From: Akkermansia sp.
GTDB taxonomy: Bacteria > Verrucomicrobiota > Verrucomicrobiia > Verrucomicrobiales > Akkermansiaceae
Assembly (NCBI GenBank): GCA_030525455.1
Contig: JAUNER010000003.1
Location: 1-64,000 of the forward strand
Direction: 5' to 3'
Length of the DNA: 64,000 nucleotides
How positions within the stretch are numbered: the first letter of the stretch is position 1; each line of letters opens with the position of its first letter. Below, in pieces: positions 1 through 8,007 of the stretch. The position numbers and the translations under genes are program-made. The notes below the pieces were generated by a model that was not told the origin of the DNA, searched no databases, and saw only the letters and a program-made list of their open reading frames with translations.

Positions 1-3
1 AAT

Positions 4-45
4 CGAGCCTCATGGTAGAAATACTATGAGGCTCGTTCTGTTTTA
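4..45. terminator. Hairpin, likely intrinsic terminator
   Basis: A perfect 10-bp inverted repeat (4-13 with 26-35) is followed by a T-rich stretch at 36-44. This is the shape of a Rho-independent terminator for a gene lying left of the window. The T-run on the plus side favours plus-strand transcription. Confidence 0.55.
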
Positions 46-97
46 AGGGGAAAAAGTTTTTTTGAGGTGAGGGAGGGATTAGCGGTAATACGGAGGG

Positions 98-125
98 GTG
101 TATTTCACCCTCAAATCGCAAGCGA
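98..125. repeat. Direct repeat copy 1 (28 bp)
   Basis: Identical to 423-450. The core contains TTTCACCCTCAAATCGCAAG. Similarity continues less exactly on both sides: TTAGCGGT precedes both copies and GGGCGAGAGC follows both. The repeat unit is therefore nearer 55-60 bp. Confidence 0.75.
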
Positions 126-422
126 GTGGGCGAGAGCCTAGTTACAGAGAAACGAATAAAAAGCCCCATAAAGTTATTTAATCACGCTCGTCACCCAAGC
201 GTAGCCTTCGCTGGGAGCACGTAAAGGTCTTCGGACTTTAGCAGTGCGGCTAATCAACTCTTTATTTTGAATCGGAGCGTCAGCTCCTATCACTTAGAGT
301 AAAGCAATTTGCAGAGATGGCTAAGGCTGGTTATACGCTATCGCTAAAGTCAGGAGACTTTAGCTCCCAGGAATGCAGCGTGTGCTTTGTATTTTTAGGT
401 GGTTAGCGGTGAAATGTAAAGT

Positions 423-450
423 GTGTATTTCACCCTCAAATCGCAAGCGA
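423..450. repeat. Direct repeat copy 2 (28 bp)
   Basis: Second copy of the 98-125 repeat, same orientation, 325 bp away. It ends about 100 bp before the transglutaminase-like gene, so the repeats bracket the hairpin-rich segment. Confidence 0.75.
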
Positions 451-554
451 AAGGGCGAGAGCTTTAAGTTAAAAACGCTAGTTGATAGTAATTCTAAATG
501 AGCTTGACGGGGAGGATGTGAATTGATAGTATGTGATATAGAGATATAGTTGTT

Positions 555-1376
555 ATGAGAGTTTTCGTAAAGGTACTATCGATTGTCGTTTTTGTTTTGT
601 CGATAGGTGTTGTTTTTGGAGGTGAACCTGAAGAGAAGCACTCGTGGCATCATTCACAAAGAATAAAAAGTAAAGATGATATATTAAAGGTAGTCCAAAG
701 CATGGCAAAAAAGATGGATACAGCGGTCATGCTAAAAAACAAAGGGAAGTTAACTCCGGATGAATTGTTTAAGAACTTGAACCGCAAGTATTATTTTGAT
801 TACGCTACGCATTACTGGTACTACCATTCTACAGGCGAACTTAAGTTTATTATTAAATTGGCGGAAAATGCTGTACTTGCAGCCGCATATCACAATCCGA
901 AATTAAGGCGAAAATTATCAGTAGATGAGGCTGAGGCACTTAAAGTAGCTATGGATTGTGTAAAAAATACGATAAAGCCCTCGATGTCACGCCGGCAAAA
1001 AGTGAAAGCCCTACACGATGCCATTGCTAAGATGTGTGATTACGATAATTCTGATTTGACAAGTCAAAGCTGTGTGAGCGTTTTAGTTCATCATAAAGGG
1101 GCATGTGGTGCGTATGCACGCACATTGTGGCTCATGCTTAACATGATAAATATACCTTGTCATATTATTCAGGGAAAAAATAGAAATGAAACTAATAGTC
1201 CTCATGCATGGGCATTAGTTCAGATGGATGGGCAGAAATGGTATCATGTAGATGTGTGTAAAGATGATTTTAATAATAAGCTAAGCTATAGGCTATTTGC
1301 TGTGACTGATGAGGAAATGGCAAAATACCATAAGTGGGATATGAGTGCTTACCCTAAAACTCCACGAGAAAAATAA
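555..1376 (+). CDS. Secreted transglutaminase-like (papain-fold) protein
   Basis: 273 residues. Residues 1-22 form a signal peptide, so export is expected. The C-terminal half matches the transglutaminase-core pattern: Cys184 in GACGAYA, His217 in PHAWALV and Asp233 in YHVDVC form the expected Cys-His-Asp triad, and a helix before the Cys resembles the family's KVKALHDAI stretch. Family members act as peptidases or crosslinkers; the substrate here is unknown. It lies 49 bp before a TIR gene on the same strand and may be co-transcribed with it. Family assignment is solid; role is open. Confidence 0.8.
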   Translation: MRVFVKVLSIVVFVLSIGVVFGGEPEEKHSWHHSQRIKSKDDILKVVQSMAKKMDTAVMLKNKGKLTPDELFKNLNRKYYFDYATHYWYYHSTGELKFIIKLAENAVLAAAYHNPKLRRKLSVDEAEALKVAMDCVKNTIKPSMSRRQKVKALHDAIAKMCDYDNSDLTSQSCVSVLVHHKGACGAYARTLWLMLNMINIPCHIIQGKNRNETNSPHAWALVQMDGQKWYHVDVCKDDFNNKLSYRLFAVTDEEMAKYHKWDMSAYPKTPREK

Positions 1377-1425
1377 ATATTTTTTGCTCTAGTGTCGGAT
1401 AGCCCCCATTTTTGTTGGAATTTAT

Positions 1426-2037
1426 ATGAGTTCACCGCGGATATTCAAATTTTTTGCCACCTTTAGTTATAATGGGCAAGATCATTACCATGCTAAAAGG
1501 GTGCATAAAAAACTAACTGAATTTGTGGTACCGGATGAATTATTGAGCAAATATCCGGAAAAATTAGAAAGTGTAAGACCTTTGTATTATATGACCACGA
1601 ATTTTTTGAATATAAAAGATGAGCGTGAAAATGCCTTGCATACGTCAAAATTTCTCATTGTTATCTGTACAGAAAATATAGCCACTTTTAATGGACTGGG
1701 AAGAAATTGGGAAGACGAGGAAATTCGTGAATTCATTTCTCTTGACCCTGAGAATGTGCATCGGATTTTCCCTCTTTTAGTTCAGAAGGGGAAAAAATTA
1801 AAGCCCGCCAAATGCATGCCTCCGGTTTTGAATGAGCTTGGCATAAAGCCCATAGATGTGAGAGCAAAAGGCATGAGGCGTGTGTTGAGTGACGTCGTAG
1901 CAGAAATGCTTGGCTTTCCCCCTGATGAATTATGGGCGGCTGTGCGACGTGAAAGAAATGAAAGAACGATGGCAATCATAAAGGCTTGCTGTATTTTGCT
2001 TTTTATATTTGGATGGATTTATTTACTAAGCAGATAG
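1426..2037 (+). CDS. TIR-domain protein with C-terminal membrane anchor
   Basis: 203 residues. Residues 5-170 align by eye with the TIR domain of the next gene: an FxTFSYNGQD first strand (the neighbour has the more typical FISYSSKD), a central FLIVICTEN strand, and NWEDEEI, where an acidic residue after Trp95 sits at the place of the catalytic Glu of NADase TIRs. Residues about 181-201 form one transmembrane helix with almost nothing after it, giving a cytoplasmic TIR on a tail anchor. Whether it cleaves NAD or only scaffolds cannot be read from sequence. It looks like a duplicate of the neighbour's N-terminus. Confidence 0.75.
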   Translation: MSSPRIFKFFATFSYNGQDHYHAKRVHKKLTEFVVPDELLSKYPEKLESVRPLYYMTTNFLNIKDERENALHTSKFLIVICTENIATFNGLGRNWEDEEIREFISLDPENVHRIFPLLVQKGKKLKPAKCMPPVLNELGIKPIDVRAKGMRRVLSDVVAEMLGFPPDELWAAVRRERNERTMAIIKACCILLFIFGWIYLLSR

Positions 2038-2144
2038 TTGGATCTGTATGGTGGGGGAAAAATAGAGATAATGAGGGAAGAGCTGTTTGATATTGCAGAG
2101 TAAGATAATCGTGCTATCATTGGACAATCTAGGGAAGTAGGTTT

Positions 2145-4850
2145 ATGAATCAGTCTCGGGTATATAAGTATTTTGCCTTTATTAGCTATAGCAGTAAAGA
2201 TGCCGCCTTTGCGGAAAAGGTGCAACGCTTTTTAACTTATTTTAAGCTACCGAATCGATTGTGTAAAAAATATCCGGAAAAACCGGATAATGTGCGTCCC
2301 ATATACAGAGACAAAACTGATTTGGTGATTGATAAGCTCAATGACTCGTTAAAAAATGCCCTAGAAGTTTCAAAATACCTCATCGTTATTTGTTCGGAAA
2401 ATTCAGCTAAGCCTAACGAAGATGGTAAAAATTGGATAGATGAAGAGGTGCGGACTTTTATTTCTCTTGCCCCGGAGAATGTGCATCGAGTTATTCCTAT
2501 TTTGCTGAGAAATGATAAAAATTCAGAGGTATGGGATTGTATGCCCCCTGCGGTGAAAGAGTTTGGCTTGTTGGCCGCGGATGTGCAAGTTAGGGGTGAG
2601 CAGCGAGTCTTTAGCGATGTGGTGGCAAAAATGCTGGATCTTGGACCTGATGAATTATGGGATTGGGTGGGCCGCGAGATGAGACGCAAGAAAATCATCA
2701 ATCGCATTATGTGTGGGTTAGTGACGATGCTGACGATAGGTGGTGGTTATTTTGCCTGGGATTATTTTGTCCCTAAGGTGAGTTATTATGCTGATTACGT
2801 TGAGAGGTATAATTTACCGGTGGGGGTAGACCCTTTGACTGAGGATGAGGTGAAAACTCGAAATATAGTTTATAGATTTACAGAACAAGGCTATAAACTC
2901 CGTCGGGTGGATTGTTGTAATTCCGTAGGAGAACTAAGTGACAATAAATACCTTTGGGCAAGGTTTCGTCCTGTAAGCATGACCATCGAGTACAGAGATG
3001 ATAAAGAAATAGAGCAAGGCGGTGTAGAGAAAGTAATGCATTATAACAAAGAAGGGAAACTAATACGGACGTATAGTTATGATAATCTAAATACAATTCG
3101 CTTCGAATCTATAGACAATAAGGATGGTTCAAGCATCCCGACCAATGCGATGGAGGGATTAGGAATGAATGTGGAATGGCAGCCGTATATCCCCCGAAAT
3201 GTTGTCGAGCGAAAAGATGGATACATCCAAAAAAGGTGGTACAAATCGTGGAATAACGAGCCCTGTGTGGATGAGTATGGCGTTTGGGGTGTCGTTTATG
3301 AGCAAAATGCTAAGGGGCAAGTGGTTAAGGAGAGGTATGTCGATGCAGAGGGGAATATCATTCGTACAAGACAGGGTGTTTGTGGAGTGAATCTTACTTA
3401 TTCAAAAGATAGGGGTTATTTGGAGTCTGTTTCTTTTGTTGATGAGAAAAATAGATTGGCGATGAATTTTGGCGAAATGTATGCCTATGCTAAGATTCAG
3501 TGGGAAAGGGGGAACGTTAAAAGTATATCTGTGTATGATGCTGCGATGGTTCCTTGTTTAGATGGCAAGACGAAGGTTCATAAGCTGGTCTTTGATTATG
3601 ATCATCAGGGGAACAATACAGGACAGAGCTATTATGGCGTGGATAATAAATGGTGTTATAATGTGCAAGGTATTGCGTCTTTTTCACAAGCATTTAATAA
3701 CAAAGGTAATGTAGTGAAACAAATTGGGTATAATGAAAAGAAAGAACGAAGTGCCGGGTATGTGGGGGTTGCGGAAATTCGTTATGAGGAAGAGCTATTA
3801 GAAAAAGGTAAAGTGATTAGGGCTACGTATTATGGAGTTAATGGGGAAATACGTCGAAGGAAAGAGGGGTTTGCTCTTTTGGAGCGTTATATTGATGAAA
3901 AGGGGCGTTTGGTAAAGGAAATTGTCAGAGATGAAAAAAATGATCGCTGTTTTCATGTGAATCTAGTCTCAGAATCACGCTATCACTACACACCACAGGG
4001 AAATTTGGATGAAGTTTCTTATTTTGATACAAAAGGGGAACCATGTGTGAATATGGCACTAGGTGTATCAAAAATTAAGACAATATATAATCATGAGGGG
4101 TTGCCTGAGCGCCGGATTTTTTATGGTAAGGATGGTATGCGATGCTTAAACAATGAAGGCGTGGCGGAAATTAGGCAAAAGTATAATGACAGGGGGCTGG
4201 TTGAAGAAATATTCTTTTTTGATACTAATGAAAACCCGTGCATTGATACAAGCCTTGGATATGCGAAGGCTGTGTATCAATATTTCTCGCACAATGGCTT
4301 CCTAAAAAGTGTAGAGTGCTTTGATATGAATAACCAACGTTGTTTGAATAAAAAAGGCGTATCGAAAGTCGGTTATACCTATAATGTAAAGGGCTTGGTG
4401 AAAGAAGAAATTTCTTATGGTACAGATAATAAACCTTGTTTGAATATAGATGGAGTAGCTATGTACGAGTATGTATATGATACTCAGGGGAGGTTTAAAG
4501 GGACATTAGGGCGTGATATGAAAGGGAATGTTGTGTTGCTTCCTTTAAGTACAGGAGGATGCATAAAAAACAAGTACAACGACAAAAATTCTATGCTGGA
4601 GTCTGTATGTTATGAAGCTAATGGTGAGTTAGGAATCAATCCGGAAGTTGGTTGTGCAATCGTTCGTCATGAGTATGATACGAATAATAGACATGTGAAA
4701 ATATCTTTTTTCAATAAGGAAAATCAACCTTGTATGAGTAGTACTTTTGAGTGTGCCGAAATGCGATTTGTACGTGATGAATACAATAATGTCCTTCATT
4801 TTTCTACATACGATGAAAAAGGGAACTGCATTTATAATTCAGATAAATAG
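2145..4850 (+). CDS. TIR domain, transmembrane helix and long YD-like repeat region
   Basis: 901 residues. A TIR domain (about 5-170) has the FISYSSKD start, the YLIVICSEN strand and NWIDEEV with the candidate catalytic Glu100 or Glu101. One transmembrane helix lies at about 186-206. The rest, about 240-901, is made of units of roughly 40 residues with a pattern like YxxxGxxxxxxxYGxDxKPCLNxxGVA; KPC/RC/EPC followed by N or D recurs about a dozen times. Such units occur in large surface or sensor proteins of gut bacteria. The arrangement suggests a sensor outside the membrane and a TIR effector inside. Gap to the previous gene is 107 bp. Substrate and signal unknown. Confidence 0.75.
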   Translation: MNQSRVYKYFAFISYSSKDAAFAEKVQRFLTYFKLPNRLCKKYPEKPDNVRPIYRDKTDLVIDKLNDSLKNALEVSKYLIVICSENSAKPNEDGKNWIDEEVRTFISLAPENVHRVIPILLRNDKNSEVWDCMPPAVKEFGLLAADVQVRGEQRVFSDVVAKMLDLGPDELWDWVGREMRRKKIINRIMCGLVTMLTIGGGYFAWDYFVPKVSYYADYVERYNLPVGVDPLTEDEVKTRNIVYRFTEQGYKLRRVDCCNSVGELSDNKYLWARFRPVSMTIEYRDDKEIEQGGVEKVMHYNKEGKLIRTYSYDNLNTIRFESIDNKDGSSIPTNAMEGLGMNVEWQPYIPRNVVERKDGYIQKRWYKSWNNEPCVDEYGVWGVVYEQNAKGQVVKERYVDAEGNIIRTRQGVCGVNLTYSKDRGYLESVSFVDEKNRLAMNFGEMYAYAKIQWERGNVKSISVYDAAMVPCLDGKTKVHKLVFDYDHQGNNTGQSYYGVDNKWCYNVQGIASFSQAFNNKGNVVKQIGYNEKKERSAGYVGVAEIRYEEELLEKGKVIRATYYGVNGEIRRRKEGFALLERYIDEKGRLVKEIVRDEKNDRCFHVNLVSESRYHYTPQGNLDEVSYFDTKGEPCVNMALGVSKIKTIYNHEGLPERRIFYGKDGMRCLNNEGVAEIRQKYNDRGLVEEIFFFDTNENPCIDTSLGYAKAVYQYFSHNGFLKSVECFDMNNQRCLNKKGVSKVGYTYNVKGLVKEEISYGTDNKPCLNIDGVAMYEYVYDTQGRFKGTLGRDMKGNVVLLPLSTGGCIKNKYNDKNSMLESVCYEANGELGINPEVGCAIVRHEYDTNNRHVKISFFNKENQPCMSSTFECAEMRFVRDEYNNVLHFSTYDEKGNCIYNSDK

Positions 4851-4956
4851 TTAATATACGAGTGGATGAGTTAATGCGATAGTTTTTTTCGGGCGAGCCG
4901 TCCTCGAATTTCTGGCTTTTCAATAGGGAGGGAATTGTGTAGAATAGCCGGAAATT

Positions 4957-5649
4957 ATGAAAGTAAGTACTGTTACGCAACGGGCAAAAGGATTTACACT
5001 GATTGAAATTCTGGTAGTTATTGCTATCATTATTCTTTTGGCAGGTATATCATTTACAGTTTTTAGTAATTCCTCTGCAACGGCAGATCGTACTCGTTGT
5101 ACGGATAATTTGCACAGATTGCTGGATTATGGGCGAGAGTATGCATCTCGTAATGGTGGGATGCTTCCCTCTAGTGGCATGAAGTCAGCTATTTTGCCAC
5201 CTCGCGAATGCAAAAACTGGTGGGATGCTTTGGCTCCAATCGTGAACGAAGGACAACCGGAAAACATTGCTCGCAATAATAAAGAGTTGCACTTGCTACC
5301 TGCCACATTCCGTTGCCCGGCAGACCAGCATTTAGTAGTGGAAAATCCGGAAGACCCGGTGATTCCTGCCACACCGGAATCTATTTCATACACAAGCTGG
5401 CTAGACAACACCAAGGGACGTCCGATGAATGTAGCCCGAGGTTCAGCTCTTCGTGGTAAGCCATGGCTTAGCGATGGTAAGCCGATTGACGGGCGTAGTG
5501 TGATTACATCCAGAGATTTTGATGAGATTGTGGCTCCGGTCGTTGAAAGACACCTTGGGGCTGTGATGGTGCTTTATGCTGATGGTAAAATTGTACCGGT
5601 CGAAGAGGCTAGTTACGAAAGAATCATGAAGGATTCTGAACCTAAATAA
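4957..5649 (+). CDS. Type II/IV pseudopilin-like protein with H-x9-DG tail
   Basis: 230 residues. Residues 11-35 are a classic prepilin N-terminus: G|FTLIEILVVIAIIILLAG, with Glu at +5 after the cleavage Gly, so a prepilin peptidase should process it. The C-terminal part has His-x9-Asp-Gly (HLGAVMVLYADG), the signature of the large pseudopilin families of Verrucomicrobiota and Planctomycetota. No secretion or pilus genes are adjacent, which is common for these solitary pseudopilins. Role beyond a periplasm-facing filament-type protein is unknown. Confidence 0.85.
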   Translation: MKVSTVTQRAKGFTLIEILVVIAIIILLAGISFTVFSNSSATADRTRCTDNLHRLLDYGREYASRNGGMLPSSGMKSAILPPRECKNWWDALAPIVNEGQPENIARNNKELHLLPATFRCPADQHLVVENPEDPVIPATPESISYTSWLDNTKGRPMNVARGSALRGKPWLSDGKPIDGRSVITSRDFDEIVAPVVERHLGAVMVLYADGKIVPVEEASYERIMKDSEPK

Positions 5650-5704
5650 GTCTTACTGACTATTGAGGAACAAATAGAAAAATCAGATAAAGTCTATAAA
5701 GTAG

Positions 5705-6310
5705 ATGAGTCCGATAGTTTGTCAGCATCCGTATGAGATGATACCCTTAGACATAGCCGGTTATGTTTTGGGGATTTTGTTGTTGGTTGGGCATTTATAT
5801 GCACTTATCAAAGGGGCACAGGTGCGAGCCTTTTTGCAAGCTTCTCCGAGAAATCACGGGCTTGCTCAGTTGTTGCTTTGTGTGGGAGTTGCTTGGTTTT
5901 TCATGCTAGTGGCACCACAGGGCTTGGGTATATTTAGCTCATTGCGAGTAAGTTTGGCAGAGTTTGAAGATTCTCGTTGGATATTACAGTTGGCTTGTCC
6001 GGTGTTGTTGGTATTGATGATAACACAGGTAAAAAATTTGCTTTTCCCTCGAGCTTTGGGGATTTTCTTGCTGATGGTGGTGGCTCCATTTTTAAGTGCA
6101 GCTTATTTGAAAGACCCCATGACTCGCTTGTTGATACCCATTTGGGCGTATGTATTAATTATACTTTCGCTCGTTTGGATTGCTAAACCATACATCTACA
6201 GAAATATGGTGCAGTGGCTGTGTGAACGCCCTAAATTATGGGCTCCATTGTGCGTGGGGGGGATTTTGTATGGGGTTGCAATTTTTGTTTGTGCTGTGCT
6301 TTGGTGGTAA
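5705..6310 (+). CDS. Hypothetical integral membrane protein
   Basis: 201 residues, mostly hydrophobic, with about five or six transmembrane segments (roughly 15-35, 50-72, 92-108, 113-137, 142-160, 176-199). No family motif was recognised. A second Met at residue 12 (5738) is an alternative start just before the first segment. The stop lies 6 bp before the flavin-reductase gene, so the two are probably translated from one message. Confidence 0.55.
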   Translation: MSPIVCQHPYEMIPLDIAGYVLGILLLVGHLYALIKGAQVRAFLQASPRNHGLAQLLLCVGVAWFFMLVAPQGLGIFSSLRVSLAEFEDSRWILQLACPVLLVLMITQVKNLLFPRALGIFLLMVVAPFLSAAYLKDPMTRLLIPIWAYVLIILSLVWIAKPYIYRNMVQWLCERPKLWAPLCVGGILYGVAIFVCAVLWW

Positions 6311-6316
6311 AAATAT

Positions 6317-6826
6317 ATGGTTATGAAATCTATAGATCCGAAAACAATTTCTGACAATGCTGTAAAGCTCATAGGTGACGACTGGATGCTCGTTACCGCC
6401 GGCACGGCAGAAAATTTTAACATGATGACTGCCAGCTGGGGTGGGCTGGGCTTTATGTGGAAAACCCCCGTGGCTTTTGTGGTCATTCGTCCACAACGAC
6501 ATACTTATGGGTTTATTGAAGAATCGGAGCAGTTTACTCTGTCGTTTTTTGCCGAGGATTATCGTAAAGCTTTGACAGTATGTGGTACAACTAGCGGACG
6601 AGATATCGATAAGGTAGAAGCTTCTGGTTTGTCTCCGCTTACATTAGAAAGTGGGAATGTGTGCTTCAAGGAAGCTCGTCTAGTTTTAGAATGCCGTAAG
6701 CTGTATGCTGATTTTATCAAAGAAGAGTGCTTTTTAGAAAAATCCATCATTCCACAGTGGTATCCGGCTTCAGATTTTCATAAACTCTATGTTGTTGAAA
6801 TAGTTAAAGCTTGGATGGCTGAGTAG
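6317..6826 (+). CDS. Flavin reductase-like domain protein
   Basis: 169 residues, the usual length of the single-domain flavin reductase-like (FMN-binding split-barrel) family. The region NFNMMTASWGGLGFMW followed by FVVIRPQRHTY and then FTLSFF matches the family's FMN-binding core. Members transfer electrons from NAD(P)H to flavin or hold FMN for an unknown oxidoreductase. The start could be this ATG or the one two codons later (6323). It follows the membrane protein by 6 bp. Confidence 0.75.
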   Translation: MVMKSIDPKTISDNAVKLIGDDWMLVTAGTAENFNMMTASWGGLGFMWKTPVAFVVIRPQRHTYGFIEESEQFTLSFFAEDYRKALTVCGTTSGRDIDKVEASGLSPLTLESGNVCFKEARLVLECRKLYADFIKEECFLEKSIIPQWYPASDFHKLYVVEIVKAWMAE

Positions 6827-6894
6827 TTTTTCTGTAATTCAGAGGATTTTTCTGTGCTCGCTTGTAAAAAAAATAAAAAATATAATTTATTGGC

Positions 6895-6922
6895 TTGCAT
6901 TTCTGTGAAAAATCTGTACAGT
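6895..6922 (+). promoter_or_regulatory. Candidate promoter of tRNA-Asp
   Basis: TTGCAT (6895-6900) and TACAGT (6917-6922) are separated by 16 bp and lie about 43 bp before the mature tRNA. Both differ from the sigma-70 consensus at two places. The spacing and position fit a stable-RNA promoter. Confidence 0.45.
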
Positions 6923-6964
6923 CTCTCTCGTCCTGCATCATTAGATGCGACAATTCAGGGTAAT

Positions 6965-7042
6965 GGAGCGGTAGCTCAGTTCGGTTAGAGCGCCAGCCTG
7001 TCACGCTGGAGGTCGCGGGTTCGAGCCCCGTCCGCTTCGCCA
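6965..7042 (+). tRNA. tRNA-Asp (GTC)
   Basis: A full cloverleaf can be drawn: acceptor 6965-6971 paired with 7032-7038, a D arm, an anticodon stem CCAGC/GCTGG with loop CTGTCAC (anticodon GTC), a T arm with TTCGAGC, discriminator G and an encoded CCA at the 3' end. A strong terminator follows 13 bp downstream. Confidence 0.95.
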
Positions 7043-7054
7043 TTCCTTTATTAA

Positions 7055-7079
7055 GCCACCTTAGGGTGGTCTTTTTTTT
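7055..7079 (+). terminator. Intrinsic terminator after tRNA-Asp
   Basis: A 6-bp stem (7055-7060/7065-7070, one G-T pair) with a TTAG loop is followed by C and eight T residues. It closes the tRNA-Asp transcript. Confidence 0.8.
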
Positions 7080-7106
7080 GCTCTGATTTGATAAGTCGGG
7101 TGAAAA

Positions 7107-7973
7107 TTAGTTTTTTCCTCCTTTGAGAGTGAGGAGATACATTTCCGGTGGGCAGTTGAAGCGGAATGGGAGTTGGCTCATGCCTAAGCCTTTGGTGATA
7201 AGGTAGAGGTTTTTGCCGTCCTTGTGCCAGGGATAGGTGTATTTTCTATCGGCTATGGCTCGCGGAGAAACGAAGTTGAGTCCGAATGGGGGGCAAATTT
7301 GACCGCCGTGGGTGTGTCCGCTGATGATGAAATCATAGTTCCTATCTGGCAGAGCTTGGGGGAGTTGAGGACGATGAACGAGGACGATATAGGGGATGTT
7401 GGTGGCATGGCGTTTGGGAACGTGACGAGCGTTATGTCTCCAAGAATCTCGCAATCCGGCGATTTGTAAGTGTCGATTTTGCGGAAGAGGAATAAGGGTA
7501 GAGTTGTTTTCAAGCACATTGATGCCGATTTTTTTCAATTCTGTGCGAAATTTGCCCCATGAAAAGAGTCGGTCGTGGTTGCCCTGAACGAGGTAAACGT
7601 TTGATTTCTGTTTGAGCCTATCGAAAATGTTTATAATTTTTTCGGGGGGCATGGCACATGGTTTGCCGTGGCTTGCAAACATAAAATCGCCTAAGAAAAA
7701 GACGTAATCAGCATCGATGTCGTTGATTTTTTCGACGTACCGAATAGCTCGTTGTTCATCGGCCTCATGATTGGCAAAGTGAAAATCTCCGGCTACTAGA
7801 ATTTTTATAGGCTTAGTATCTACTGACCATGTGGGGACTTGGTACTCTACCGGTCTAATGATAAGCATTTTGGGTTCTATTAAATATGCCCAAGTAACAG
7901 ACCCTACGGCCAAGACACAGAGCCCTAATAATAGGCAACCACAAATACGCAGAAATTTTTTTGTTCCGGTCAT
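7107..7973 (-). CDS. Membrane-anchored calcineurin-like metallophosphoesterase
   Basis: 288 residues. Residues 8-30 form an N-terminal membrane anchor, so the catalytic domain lies outside the cytoplasm. Metal-site motifs are in the family order: GDFHF (Asp-x-His), GDFM, GNHD, a lone His before RPQ, and SGHTHGGQI. This resembles the YkuE/LpxG-type membrane phosphoesterases, some of which act on lipid A precursors or membrane lipids. The substrate cannot be told here. It is 34 bp from the downstream end of the glycosyltransferase gene and may share its transcript. Confidence 0.8.
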   Translation of the reverse strand: MTGTKKFLRICGCLLLGLCVLAVGSVTWAYLIEPKMLIIRPVEYQVPTWSVDTKPIKILVAGDFHFANHEADEQRAIRYVEKINDIDADYVFFLGDFMFASHGKPCAMPPEKIINIFDRLKQKSNVYLVQGNHDRLFSWGKFRTELKKIGINVLENNSTLIPLPQNRHLQIAGLRDSWRHNARHVPKRHATNIPYIVLVHRPQLPQALPDRNYDFIISGHTHGGQICPPFGLNFVSPRAIADRKYTYPWHKDGKNLYLITKGLGMSQLPFRFNCPPEMYLLTLKGGKN

Positions 7974-8007
7974 AAGTGATTGCCCTAAAAAATGAGAATG
8001 CCAATGT

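Larger units (their letters stand above)
1..554. other. Non-coding, hairpin-rich region
   Basis: No convincing gene is present. The stretch holds a terminator-like hairpin, two copies of a 28-bp direct repeat and further stems. One stem at about 223-241 closes a TTCG tetraloop, and a perfect 9-bp stem lies at 344-352/357-365 with a 4-base AGGA loop. The two stems share the heptamer ACTTTAG. It could be a small RNA, a decayed mobile element or a structured leader; the sequence does not decide. Confidence 0.5.

Noticed and set aside
6804..7043. Minus-strand open frame covering tRNA-Asp
   Set aside because: It is the reverse of the tRNA and its flank; the translation MAKRTGLEPATSSVTGW is a known artefact of tRNA antisense frames.
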